Counted from the first letter of the stretch, positions 1 through 9,505 are shown. The stretch: 36,207 bases of DNA from Anaeromyxobacter dehalogenans (GCA_020718465.1 DYRY01000001.1:7614-43820); one strand, 5' to 3'. A program made the numbers and translations. Notes: generated by a model from the sequence alone, not told the origin.

Positions 1-38
1 GAAATTGAAAATAGAGAAATTGAAAATAGAGAAATTGA
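1..38 (+). repeat. 15-bp tandem repeat gaaattgaaaataga, about 2.5 copies visible, cut by window edge
   Basis: Direct reading of bases 1-38. Confidence 0.85.
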
Positions 39-48
39 GTTACAATAG
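1..48 (+). CDS. C-terminal end of a CDS truncated by the left window edge; EIENR pentapeptide repeats (EIENREIENREIELQ*)
   Basis: Frame 1 reads GAA ATT GAA AAT AGA x2 then GAA ATT GAG TTA CAA TAG; a 15-bp in-frame tandem repeat ending in a stop. Confidence 0.45.
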   Translation, partial: EIENREIENREIELQ

Positions 49-175
49 TAGAGATTTCTATTTTTTTATTTTTTTTTAATTTATTTTTTTCTTAATAGAG
101 ATAAATTTTATATTTTTGTTGAATCAAAATAAAATTTTTTGTATACTATAATCTAAATATTCGTTTGAGTAAGAT

Positions 176-844
176 ATGAGACATTATTCTTATGAGGAAG
201 TAATCGATTATGTAGGATTTTTTATAACTAGAATAAAAGAGGCCAATCTTCTATTTCCAGATTGGATTCAAAATAGAATTGAGTATCTTTCAAAAAATTT
301 TTTAGAGTATAAAAAACTATATCATGAATTTGAAAATGTAAAAACTGATTTACAACGAACAATACATGATAAGAAAAAATGGTTTAAAAATAGCAAAAAA
401 GAGCTAAAAATGACCTATTTTTTAGTTGCATCTTATGGAAAAAAAGATATTACATCTCTCTATTTTATGAAATATACACCATCAAGAGTTAATAGTCTTC
501 CAATTGCAATGGAGATTTTAGATCATATAATATCTGTATCAGATTCAACAATTAGAACAGAGGTAGACCCTAAACTTCCAATTTTAAGGGAGTTATATAA
601 TGATGGTAAAATACTCCTATCTGTTGATTTTAAAGAGAAATCGGAAAATAGGGGTTACACAAAAGAGATGCAAATTTTAAAAAAAGAGGTTATGAAAATA
701 TATGAGGTTTTATGGTATCTTATTCAAGGCTATTTTATTGAACAGTTTGGAGATATCACTCTTTATTTTAAAGAGGAGCAGAAAAAACAGAAAAGAGGAA
801 GAAAACCTAAAAAAACTCTTGAAGATAGTTCTGAAAAAATCTAG
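176..844 (+). CDS. Hypothetical protein with basic KRGRKPKK (AT-hook-like) C-terminal segment
   Basis: 222-aa ORF, no family recognised; C-terminus EEQKKQKRGRKPKKTLEDSSEKI. Confidence 0.7.
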   Translation: MRHYSYEEVIDYVGFFITRIKEANLLFPDWIQNRIEYLSKNFLEYKKLYHEFENVKTDLQRTIHDKKKWFKNSKKELKMTYFLVASYGKKDITSLYFMKYTPSRVNSLPIAMEILDHIISVSDSTIRTEVDPKLPILRELYNDGKILLSVDFKEKSENRGYTKEMQILKKEVMKIYEVLWYLIQGYFIEQFGDITLYFKEEQKKQKRGRKPKKTLEDSSEKI

Positions 845-864
845 TATTAAAATTTTGGAGTTTT

Positions 865-1545
865 ATGTCAACCCTCTATCTTGTTTCAATTCCAATTGGA
901 AATAGTGATGATATAACATTACGTGCCTTAAAAGTTTTGAAAAAAACATCTGTTTTGGTTTGTGAAGATTTTAAAATTGGTCATAGAGTAATAAAAGAGT
1001 ATGATCTTGGTAAGAAAGAGCTTCTTATTTTGAATGAACACTCAAATGAATCAGATATTGTAAATTTGCTTAATAATTATCTTTTAAAAGGGGTTGATAT
1101 AGCCCTATTTTCAGATGCTGGAACCCCAGTTTTTGCTGATCCTGGATATAACTTAGTAAAAAGTTCATACTCATTTGGAGTAGAAGTTACTCCTATTGTA
1201 GGAGCATCATCTCTTATGGGTGCAATTGCAAAATCCGATATTCTTCTTAAAAAATTCTATTTTTATGGTTTTCTCTCTGCTAAAAAAGAGTTAAGAGCAA
1301 AAGAGTTGAGTAATCTTAAAAATTTTAAAGATCCAATAGTTTTACTTGAGGCTCCATATAGATTATCATCTCTATTAGAGGCATTAAAAAATGATTTTGA
1401 TGAAAAACGTTATATAAATATTATAACTAATCTAACAATGGAAAATGAGTCAATTATTAAAGGTTCTATTAAAACTATTTGGGAGTATTTTCAAAAAAAT
1501 CCATTTAAAGGGGAGTTTGTTGTAATAATTGAACCAAAACAATAA
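865..1545 (+). CDS. rsmI: 16S rRNA (cytidine-2'-O)-methyltransferase RsmI-like; short C-terminus
   Basis: TLYLVSIPIGNSDDITLRALKVLKKTSVLVCEDF, FSDAGTPVFADPGYNLV, LLEAPYRLSSLLEAL motifs typical of RsmI; GGAG upstream of the ATG. Confidence 0.88.
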   Translation: MSTLYLVSIPIGNSDDITLRALKVLKKTSVLVCEDFKIGHRVIKEYDLGKKELLILNEHSNESDIVNLLNNYLLKGVDIALFSDAGTPVFADPGYNLVKSSYSFGVEVTPIVGASSLMGAIAKSDILLKKFYFYGFLSAKKELRAKELSNLKNFKDPIVLLEAPYRLSSLLEALKNDFDEKRYINIITNLTMENESIIKGSIKTIWEYFQKNPFKGEFVVIIEPKQ

Positions 1546-1743
1546 CCTATATTATATTTTAAAATAACAAAAAGTAAAAAGAGTATTGCTTTTTTTTATT
1601 TAAAAGCAAACAAAAAAAACGATTAAAATTTATAAAAATAGTGATTATATATTTTTTTTGTAAAAAAATTAAAAAAATACAATTTTTTCTTGTTTGAAAA
1701 AATGAAATATGTTACAAGTATAATAGGCTTTATGGGATGCTTA

Positions 1744-2148
1744 ATGAAAGTTCTCATTGTTGAAGATGATATCATTAGTAGAAACCTAATGCAGGCAATA
1801 CTAAATCCTTATGCAAACTGCGAAGTTGCAACAAATGGTAGAGAGGCGGTTGAACTATTTATATCTGCTTTTAATACAGAAAAACCATACGATTTAGTTT
1901 GTATGGACATCATGATGCCAGAAAAAAATGGTCATGAAGCATTAAAAGAGATTCGCTCTTTTGAGGAGAGTCAAGGAATTGGTCAATCAAAGGGGGCAAA
2001 AGTTATAATGACAACTGCTCTTAGTGATTTTAAAAATGTTGCAGAGGCATTCAAATCCCAATGTGAAGGCTATCTTGTTAAGCCTATCAGAAAGGAGAAG
2101 CTTCTAAAAACAATTCAAGAGCTTATTCCTGAGTTTGATTTTTTATAA
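1744..2148 (+). CDS. Single-domain CheY-like response regulator
   Basis: MKVLIVEDDIISRNLM, MDIMMPEKNGHEAL (phospho-Asp), YLVKPIRKEKL (Lys); start moved from TTG 1690 to ATG 1744. Confidence 0.88.
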   Translation: MKVLIVEDDIISRNLMQAILNPYANCEVATNGREAVELFISAFNTEKPYDLVCMDIMMPEKNGHEALKEIRSFEESQGIGQSKGAKVIMTTALSDFKNVAEAFKSQCEGYLVKPIRKEKLLKTIQELIPEFDFL

Positions 2149-2379
2149 AACTCTGCCTTGAAAACTATAACATCTGAATATGTATTCATAAGTTTATGAT
2201 GTTTTGGTAGTAAGTAAAATATATAATTAAGTGATATTTTCACCTCTTTTTATTTTTAAAATGGTTCTTATTATTTCTCAACATAAAATTTTTATTTTTT
2301 TAACAGATTTAAAATAAATATCAGAAAAAAAATTCTTATATTAATTCTCTTTTATTTTTTCATTTTTTTTGTTAACATA

Positions 2380-3468
2380 ATGGAGTTAGTTTTAAGGAAT
2401 GGAGAGATGATTAAATCAAATGAGATAATGTTAACCAAAGAGGAGATTAAAAGATTTCCAAAAACAGACCTACACCTACACCTAGATGGTTCTCTAAGGC
2501 TATCAACAATTTTAGATTTAGCACAAAAAGATAATGTTGATCTTGGAGTTAAAACAGAGGCAGAGCTTGCAAAACTTATTCACATGGGAGAGAACTGCTC
2601 ATCTCTTGAGGAGTATTTGGTTGCTTTTAGAGTTACCCTATCAGTTCTTCAAACAGAGGAGTCTCTTTATAGAGTTGCTTATGAGTTGGCAGAGGATGCA
2701 GCAGCAGAGAATGTTAGATATATGGAGGTTCGTTATGCTCCTGTTCTTCATAGAGAGAAAGGGTTATCACTAACTCAAATAATAGAGGCTGTTTTACATG
2801 GTCTTAAAGCTGGTGAAAAAGATTTTGGTATAAAAAGTGGTGTTATTTTAAGTGGCATAAGAAATATATCAAATGAGTATTCTCTAAGATTAGCGGAGTT
2901 GGCTGTTGCATATAAAAATTTTGGTGTTGTTGGATTTGATCTAGCTGGTGCAGAGGCTAACTATCCTGCAAAAGATCATCAAGAAGCATTTAAATTAATC
3001 CGTTTTAATAACATAAACTCAACTTGCCATGCAGGTGAGGCATATGGTCCAGAGTCAATCCATCAGGCACTTCATCTTGTTGGAGCCCATAGAATTGGTC
3101 ATGGAACAAGATTAAGAGAGGATGGAAACCTACTAAACTATGTTAATGATCATAGAATTCCTCTTGAAGTGTGTATAAAAAGTAATGTTCAAACAGGTGC
3201 TGTTCAAAATATAAAAACACATCCTGTTCGTTTCTATTATGATCTTGGGATTCGAGTAACAATAAACACTGATAATAGGTTGATAACAGATACAACGGTA
3301 ACAGATGAACTATATCTACTTCATACAGTTTTTAAATTTTCTATTGAAGAGTTAAGAAATGTTATAATAAATGGATTTAAATCTGCATTTTTGCCATACA
3401 GACAAAAACAGGAGTTACTAAAAAATGTGTTAGAGGAGTTTGATAATCTAATCAAAGATAAAAAATAG
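2380..3468 (+). CDS. add: Adenosine deaminase family protein (start may be ATG 2407)
   Basis: KTDLHLHLDGSLR, STCHAGEAYGPESI, HRIGHGTRL, TINTDNRLITDTT metal/active-site motifs. Confidence 0.88.
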   Translation: MELVLRNGEMIKSNEIMLTKEEIKRFPKTDLHLHLDGSLRLSTILDLAQKDNVDLGVKTEAELAKLIHMGENCSSLEEYLVAFRVTLSVLQTEESLYRVAYELAEDAAAENVRYMEVRYAPVLHREKGLSLTQIIEAVLHGLKAGEKDFGIKSGVILSGIRNISNEYSLRLAELAVAYKNFGVVGFDLAGAEANYPAKDHQEAFKLIRFNNINSTCHAGEAYGPESIHQALHLVGAHRIGHGTRLREDGNLLNYVNDHRIPLEVCIKSNVQTGAVQNIKTHPVRFYYDLGIRVTINTDNRLITDTTVTDELYLLHTVFKFSIEELRNVIINGFKSAFLPYRQKQELLKNVLEEFDNLIKDKK

Positions 3469-3503
3469 AGTTTTTTACTTTTTTTTGAAAAAGGGATATT
3501 TTA

Positions 3504-4301
3504 TTGATGGTAACATTAAAGTTTTATGAAAATGGTGATGAGAATAGAGCTGATTTAATAAACTATCCATTTATTGAATCTACATATCCATTAGTATCTT
3601 TTTTAGAGAGTTATCATAGCTATGAGATTCGAGATTTTGAACGAATTCCAGAGAGTGGTGGAGGAATTATTGTTGGTAATCATGGATTTTTAGCATATGA
3701 TATTTATCTTCTTGCATTTAAATATTATCAAAAACATAAAAAAATGTGGCGTGGATTGACAGATCATGTTATCTTTAAAATACCAATATTGCGAGAGATA
3801 TTTTTAGCTCTTGGGATTGTTGATGGTAATAGAGATAATGCCTCACAACTACTAAAGGGTGGTGAATTTTTAATTGTATTTCCTGGTGGTTCAAAAGAGG
3901 CAATGAAATCTTCAAAAGAGAGATATATGTTAAAGTGGGAAGGGAGATATGGCTTTTTAAAAATGGCATTAAAACATCGAGTTCCAATTATTCCTGCTGT
4001 TTGTATTGGTATTGATGAGATTTTTGATGTTCATGTTAATGGATATGAGTTTGCGGAGATGCTTGGAATTCAGGATTTTCCAATACCAATTTTTAGTGGT
4101 CGTTTTGGACTTCCAATTCCAAAACCAGTAAAATTAACCCACTATATTGGTGAACCTCTATATTTTTTAGAGAGTGAATATGAGTTATATGATGATTTAG
4201 ATGTTTTGAAAAAAGTTCAAAAAAGAGTTAAAAAAATTTTAGAAAAAATGATAACAGATGGGCAAAAGGAGAGGAAGTTATGGGACAAACAAGAAAATTA
4301 A
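3504..4301 (+). CDS. PlsC/LPLAT-type acyltransferase (MGAT-like subgroup)
   Basis: GGIIVGNHGFLAYDIYLL, FLIVFPGGSKEA, VPIIPAVCIGIDE motif series. Confidence 0.8.
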   Translation: MMVTLKFYENGDENRADLINYPFIESTYPLVSFLESYHSYEIRDFERIPESGGGIIVGNHGFLAYDIYLLAFKYYQKHKKMWRGLTDHVIFKIPILREIFLALGIVDGNRDNASQLLKGGEFLIVFPGGSKEAMKSSKERYMLKWEGRYGFLKMALKHRVPIIPAVCIGIDEIFDVHVNGYEFAEMLGIQDFPIPIFSGRFGLPIPKPVKLTHYIGEPLYFLESEYELYDDLDVLKKVQKRVKKILEKMITDGQKERKLWDKQEN

Positions 4302-4657
4302 TTTTTCTAAAAGAGTCTCTTTTAGAGGAGATTGAGCTTCAAAAAAAGGGAATTGTAAATTCCGAAGGTATTTTACAAATGACAAATGGAGTCTCTTATC
4401 ACCTAGAGCCTGCTGTAAGATTTATTGAAGAGATTTCTGGAAATGGTGATAGCAGAAAAATGATTAATTTAATATTTACCATTAAAGATATTGAACAAAA
4501 GGGATATGATTTTTATATGGATAATGTTATTATTGATGACTCTGTATATCTTATTGAACAGGGTTTTAAGGGTATTTTAGTTGAAAAGCAGGAGATAAAA
4601 AAAGAGGAGTTATCAGATGAGCAACTTCTTAGCAAATGGGTTAAACTAAATTTGTAA
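4280..4657 (+). CDS. Hypothetical protein, 125 aa, overlapping the acyltransferase 3' end
   Basis: ORF overlaps the preceding gene by 22 bp; GGAGAGGAAG before the ATG. Confidence 0.65.
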   Translation: MGQTRKLIFLKESLLEEIELQKKGIVNSEGILQMTNGVSYHLEPAVRFIEEISGNGDSRKMINLIFTIKDIEQKGYDFYMDNVIIDDSVYLIEQGFKGILVEKQEIKKEELSDEQLLSKWVKLNL

Positions 4658-4741
4658 TGTTTTCAACAATATCTCTAAATATTCTTAAAACTTTTTTCTA
4701 CTTAATTCGTCTTTAAAAATATCAACAATTTGGGGATGGTC

Positions 4742-6379
4742 ATGAAAAAATTAATTATTGTTATTATCTTTATTTTTTTTCTAATCTCTTGCAAAAATGC
4801 AAAAGATGCTCATTTTAGTGCAAGCTCAAATGCACTTTCAGGTGGTAATGTTGCAACAAACAGAGATATTTCTGTTGTTGAAAAAGCAACTATGAACAAA
4901 TCTTTGGACAATTTTGTTGAAACTGAAGTTTCAGAAGATTTAAAATTAGATCAAGAGAAAAATCCAACAACAATTGCAACAGATGAGAAGTATGGAGAGA
5001 TTATTGAAAATGAGTTTGTTGCAGTGAAAGAGCAGAATTTTTCAACATTTAGCATTGATGTTGACACAGGCTCATATACAAATATTAGAAGAATGATTAA
5101 TATGGGAAATTTTATACCAAAAGATAGTGTGAGAGTTGAGGAGATGATTAACTACTTTAGTTATGATTATGAGGGACCAAAAAAAGATTCAAAAGAGCCA
5201 TTTTCAGTTCACACAGAGCTGTTTCCATCTATTTGGGGAAAAGATAGAGCTATTTTAAAAATAGGAATTCAGGGGAAAAGAGATAATTTTGAGAAATTAC
5301 CACCAGCAAATCTTGTGTTTTTAGTTGATGTTTCAGGTTCAATGAGTGATGAAAATAAGCTTCCACTATTAAAAAAATCATTAATAATGCTTAGTAATCA
5401 GCTTAGAGAGAACGATTTTGTAACAATAGTTGTTTATGCTGGTTCATCTGGAGTTGTTTTAGAACCAACATCAGGAAAAGATAAGAAAAAAATAGAGGAG
5501 GCTCTTGAAAGACTTGAGGCTGGTGGTTCAACTTATGGAGAGGGTGGAATTAGATTAGCATATAAAAAGGCAAAAGAGAACTTTAATAAAGAGGGGATAA
5601 ACAGAGTTATTATTTGTACAGATGGAGATTTTAATGTTGGAGAGTCAAATACAAATAAACTTAAAGAGTTAATTGAAAAAGAGAGGGAGTCTGGAGTTAC
5701 ATTAACAACATTGGGTTTTGGAATGGGAAACTATAATGATAATCTTATGGAGCAACTTTCAAATGTTGGAAATGGAAACTATGCCTATATTGATAATATT
5801 AATGAGGCGAAAAAAACTCTGGTAACTCAATTGGCCTCAACATTAAATATTATTGCAAAAGATGTTAAAATCCAAATTGAATTTAATGGAGATGTTGTAA
5901 GTTACTATAGACAAATTGGTTATGAAAATAGAAAACTAAAAAAAGAGGATTTCAATAATGATAAAGTTGATGCAGGGGAGATTGGTTCAGGTCATCAAGT
6001 AACAGCTATTTATGAGATTGTTTTTGCAGACAGTAAAAATCAACCAGTAGATCAAGAGAGATACTCTAAAAAAGAGGATATAAAAGGGGATGTTGATGAG
6101 TTTGCATTTTTAAAACTACGTTATAAAGAGCCAACAGGAGATGTTTCAAAATTAGTAACAACACCACTAAAAAAATCTGCAATGATTAGTTCAGAAAAAA
6201 TCTCAACAGATTCAAAATTTGCAGTTGCAGTTGCCTCTTTTGGTCAGCTTTTAAGAGGTGGAAAATATAATGGAGCTCTTAAAAAAGAGGATATTATCAA
6301 TTTAGCAACTGAAGGAAAGGGGCATGATGAGTTTGGTTATAGAGCTGAATTTATTAAACTTCTAGGTGAACATAAATAA
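4742..6379 (+). CDS. VWA-domain lipoprotein, YfbK/Ca-activated chloride channel homologue family
   Basis: Lipobox LISC; NFSTFSIDVDTGSYTNIRRMINMGNFIPKDSVRVEEMINYF; MIDAS DVSGSMS; conserved C-terminus FAVAVASFGQLLRGGKYNG. Confidence 0.87.
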   Translation: MKKLIIVIIFIFFLISCKNAKDAHFSASSNALSGGNVATNRDISVVEKATMNKSLDNFVETEVSEDLKLDQEKNPTTIATDEKYGEIIENEFVAVKEQNFSTFSIDVDTGSYTNIRRMINMGNFIPKDSVRVEEMINYFSYDYEGPKKDSKEPFSVHTELFPSIWGKDRAILKIGIQGKRDNFEKLPPANLVFLVDVSGSMSDENKLPLLKKSLIMLSNQLRENDFVTIVVYAGSSGVVLEPTSGKDKKKIEEALERLEAGGSTYGEGGIRLAYKKAKENFNKEGINRVIICTDGDFNVGESNTNKLKELIEKERESGVTLTTLGFGMGNYNDNLMEQLSNVGNGNYAYIDNINEAKKTLVTQLASTLNIIAKDVKIQIEFNGDVVSYYRQIGYENRKLKKEDFNNDKVDAGEIGSGHQVTAIYEIVFADSKNQPVDQERYSKKEDIKGDVDEFAFLKLRYKEPTGDVSKLVTTPLKKSAMISSEKISTDSKFAVAVASFGQLLRGGKYNGALKKEDIINLATEGKGHDEFGYRAEFIKLLGEHK

Positions 6380-6471
6380 TATTTTTTCTATTTATTAAAA
6401 AAAATAAAATCTTGCTAATTTGAAATCATTACAACAGAAAAAATTCGAAAATCCAAAAGAAAAAAGAGTAA

Positions 6472-6739
6472 TTACATATTTTCTGATTGTAATGTGGTTA
6501 ATTGTGTTTGATATGTTGCTAATAATGCCTCTTTTTGTCGAAGTTCAATCGATTCATTTCCACCATCAATATTTGATGCAGTTTCACTTGATTTTGATAA
6601 AGCTCTTGCCTCATCAGAGATATCAACACGATCTATAGGCACTGTAAATGTTTTCTCTACCTCTTTCTCTTCAACTTTTTTCTCAGTTACTTTAACAGAC
6701 TGTTTTTGTTCAAGAATTGATTGATGTAATAATATTCAT
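6472..6739 (-). pseudogene. Small ORF with DRVDISDEARALS motif, interrupted by an apparent +1 frameshift near its 5' end (FlgM-like or other small motility/regulatory protein, tentative)
   Basis: GGGGG SD-like run plus ATG at 6739 encode MNIITSINS then TGA. The +1 frame is open for 87 codons (6735-6472): ...HQSILEQKQSVKVTEKKVEEKEVEKTFTVPIDRVDISDEARALSKSSETASNIDGGNESIELRQKEALLATYQTQLTTLQSENM*. Confidence 0.55.
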
Positions 6740-6928
6740 TTTACCCCCATATATAACTAATATACGAGTAATAAAATAGATAAAAGTTAATAAAAATATA
6801 TTATGGTATAGGTATGAATTTAAGATTTCAGGTTTTTAAGAAAAACAACTTCAAAATAATAGATCATATTGAAAATAATATTTGATATTAATAAAGATTT
6901 TTAAAATCCTTTCACTCAAAATACTATG

Positions 6929-8059
6929 TTAATCTTTACTATTTAAAGCTTTAATAATATCTAAAAGTCCCTCTAAATCAGATATATCTCTATTTAAAAA
7001 TGGAATTTTTAATATCTCTGAATTTTCTAAAATAGTTAACTCTTTCAAATCTTGAAGATGTTTCTGATGATAAAATCTTCTATTTTGTTCAAGAATAGAG
7101 AGTATTTCAGAAATTTTATGAGAACCAATCTCTTTTATTTGAGGAATTTTCATTAAATCATCAAATTCTAAGTCAATTGTTTCTGTAGTTTCAAAAGAGG
7201 GATGAACTCGATTAACAATAAATGCAATCAAATGAAATCCATATCTATCAATCTCTTTTTGAAAAAATAGTGCCTCCTCAAGTGAACTTTTTTGAGGAGA
7301 TGTAATAATATAAAAACCAACATCATTTGATTTAAAAAGTTTATGTAGCTCTAAACTTCTAGTTTTTATACCATCAATTAAATCAGAGATATGAAAAAGA
7401 AAAGAGGCTATTACCTCAAGTGTTTCAACACCAACAAATTTTGATAATCCTTTAAGAATAAATTGAGATGATATTTGAAAAAATTTTAAAAATATTCCAC
7501 CCGATTTCTCATACATCTGAATTAAAAGTTTTGTAAACTGATTTTCAAAAATATTAAATAACCTCTCTGGAGCAGAGAAAAAATCTAAAGCATTTGCTGT
7601 TGGTGGAGTATCTAAAATAATCAAATCATATTCCCCTTTTTGAGAGATTTCAGCCAAAAGATTCATAGCAGCAAACTCTTGAGTTCCTGGTAAAGATGAG
7701 GAAAAAGCTTTATATGCACTATTTTCAAATAGTTTACTCCTCTTATCATCTGAAATATCTTTTTCAACCATTTTATCCACAATATTTTTTCTATCCAACA
7801 TCATTGCAAATAACTCCCCTTTTGCAATAACTCCAAGCTTCTTAAGAGGTGTTAAATCAATTTTTTGTGGTTCAACACCCAAACTTTCAAGACCTAAAGC
7901 ATTTGCAAGTCTTTTTGCAGGATCAATTGTTAAAACTAAAACTTTTTTTCCAACTATTGCTCCTTGTAATCCAAGAGTTGATGAAATTGTTGTTTTTCCA
8001 ACACCACCACTTCCAACAGAAACAATAATTTTTTTATTAAAAATATCACTATTCATCAT
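6929..8059 (-). CDS. ArsA/GET3-family anion-transporting ATPase-like protein
   Basis: VSVGSGGVGKTTISSTLGLQGA Walker A, LVLTIDPAKRLANALG, LIILDTPPTANALDFF. Confidence 0.87.
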   Translation of the reverse strand: MMNSDIFNKKIIVSVGSGGVGKTTISSTLGLQGAIVGKKVLVLTIDPAKRLANALGLESLGVEPQKIDLTPLKKLGVIAKGELFAMMLDRKNIVDKMVEKDISDDKRSKLFENSAYKAFSSSLPGTQEFAAMNLLAEISQKGEYDLIILDTPPTANALDFFSAPERLFNIFENQFTKLLIQMYEKSGGIFLKFFQISSQFILKGLSKFVGVETLEVIASFLFHISDLIDGIKTRSLELHKLFKSNDVGFYIITSPQKSSLEEALFFQKEIDRYGFHLIAFIVNRVHPSFETTETIDLEFDDLMKIPQIKEIGSHKISEILSILEQNRRFYHQKHLQDLKELTILENSEILKIPFLNRDISDLEGLLDIIKALNSKD

Positions 8060-8110
8060 TTTAACTCTAAATAATTAACTGATTTTTTGTGTTTTCATAT
8101 ATAAAGTATA

Positions 8111-8587
8111 TTAATTATCTTTTTTTTTAGAAAAAATCCTTTTTAGTCCATCAATTCCTTGAACCCCAAGTTTAGTTAAAGCACTCATAACAACAGGACC
8201 ACCTAAAAGTAGAACTTTTAAGTATCCTTTTGATATCATTTTTATAAATCCAATATGTATTTTAAGATAGATCTCTTTTCCCTCCTCCCTGTTTTTAAAA
8301 AGTTTGAAAAAAAGTACTCCAAAATCACCAACAGATTCACTTTTAAGAGATATTAACTCATTTAAAGCCCCTTCAGAGAGTGATATTGTAAAATCTGGCT
8401 CTTTTGGACTATTTTCAAATATTGATGAGTAGTTTTCTCCTTCAACTCTTTTAAATGAGTAGCTTTTAGATTTATCATTTAGAAATATAACTCCACCCTC
8501 CGCTTTTTTACTTAAAGGATTTGTTGCTTTTTTTGCAACATCTCTATTTTCAAAAAAATCTTTTAGTTTTAAATATAGTTCACTCAT
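8111..8587 (-). CDS. SCP2 sterol-carrier-like domain protein (tentative)
   Basis: Pattern PDFTISLSEGALNELISLKSESVGDFGVLFFKLF resembles SCP2 folds; TTGGAGAG precedes ATG at 8587. Confidence 0.5.
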   Translation of the reverse strand: MSELYLKLKDFFENRDVAKKATNPLSKKAEGGVIFLNDKSKSYSFKRVEGENYSSIFENSPKEPDFTISLSEGALNELISLKSESVGDFGVLFFKLFKNREEGKEIYLKIHIGFIKMISKGYLKVLLLGGPVVMSALTKLGVQGIDGLKRIFSKKKDN

Positions 8588-8719
8588 AAAACTCTCCAAA
8601 TAACAGTTTTACTTTATTTCTTTTTTCTCTTTTTTGTCAATATTTTTTAACAAATTCTACAGTTGCATTTAAAATAATAATAACTTATAATATAATTCAT
8701 TAATGTTGGAGGATTTTAT

Positions 8720-9124
8720 ATGGAGAGAGAGAAAGAGTATATATCCATTTTAAAAGAGGTTAATCAAAAATCCTATGCACCATACTCTAATTTTAAAGTT
8801 TCAGCACTTTTAGTAACAAAAAGTGGAAAAATCTATACAGGGGTTAATGTAGAAAATGCCTCTTATGGTGGAACTATTTGTGCCGAAAGGGTTGCAATTT
8901 TTAAAGCTGTAAGTGAAGGGGAGAAAGAGTTTGATAGAATTTATATCTATAGTACAGATAAGGATGGTAATCACAAAATTACTCCACCTTGTGGTTTTTG
9001 TAGACAAGTTATGGTTGAGTTTTCAAAAGATATGAAAGTGATTTTAGTAGGAGATAGTGAAAAAGTTGAAACTGACATAAAAACACTTCAGCCATATCTT
9101 TTTGATGATAGTTATTTGGTTTGA
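8720..9124 (+). CDS. cdd: Cytidine deaminase
   Basis: YAPYSNFKVSALL, TGVNVENASYGGTICAERVAI (C-A-E), PPCGFCRQVM (PCxxC). Confidence 0.95.
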   Translation: MEREKEYISILKEVNQKSYAPYSNFKVSALLVTKSGKIYTGVNVENASYGGTICAERVAIFKAVSEGEKEFDRIYIYSTDKDGNHKITPPCGFCRQVMVEFSKDMKVILVGDSEKVETDIKTLQPYLFDDSYLV

Positions 9125-9130
9125 AAAAAT

Positions 9131-9159
9131 AGAAAAGGCCACTCTTAGTGGCCTTTTCT
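9131..9159. terminator. Bidirectional rho-independent terminator between convergent cdd and tRNA-Asn
   Basis: Perfect 12-bp stem AGAAAAGGCCAC-TCTTA-GTGGCCTTTTCT with A/T flanks on both strands. Confidence 0.85.
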
Positions 9160-9161
9160 AA

Positions 9162-9234
9162 CGCCCGTTGCTGGACTTGAACCAACGACCCGGTGATTAA
9201 CAGTCACCTGCTCTACCGACTGAGCTAAACGGGC
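9162..9234 (-). tRNA. tRNA-Asn (anticodon GTT), CCA not encoded
   Basis: Minus strand GCCCGTTTAGCTCAGTCGGTAGAGCAGGTGACTGTTAATCACCGGGTCGTTGGTTCAAGTCCAGCAACGGGCG; 7-bp acceptor stem GCCCGTT/AACGGGC, anticodon loop CTGTTAA, TTCAAGTCC T-loop. Confidence 0.95.
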
Positions 9235-9243
9235 ACGAATAGT

Positions 9244-9272
9244 TGTATATCTCTTTTTGTAAAAAAAGTCAA
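9244..9272 (-). promoter_or_regulatory. Sigma70-type promoter for tRNA-Asn
   Basis: Minus strand TTGACT (9272-9267), 17-bp spacer, TATACA (9249-9244), 9 bp before the tRNA. Confidence 0.65.
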
Positions 9273-9505
9273 GAAAAAAAATCTTATTTTTTATTAAATT
9301 GAGAATTTTGATACAAAAAATAGAAATTTACTAAGAAATATATAAAATATTATTTGATATAACTGTTTTATATTGTTTTTATAATTTTTAAATATTATCT
9401 TGATTATTTTTTATAAAAATAAAATATTTGTATTGTTATGAGTTATCTTTATTGCAAAAATATAACATATATGTTAAAAAAAGGTGTATGTATGTGGAGA
9501 TATAG

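Noticed and set aside
1585-1613. Hairpin-like TTGCTTTT-N8-AAAAGCAA
   Set aside because: Short A/T stem in a highly AT-rich intergenic region, no T tract after it on the plus strand.
6420-6638. Plus-strand 72-aa ORF
   Set aside because: Overlaps the minus-strand DRVDISDEAR frame, which has more coding-like composition; this one starts at TTG with no convincing SD.
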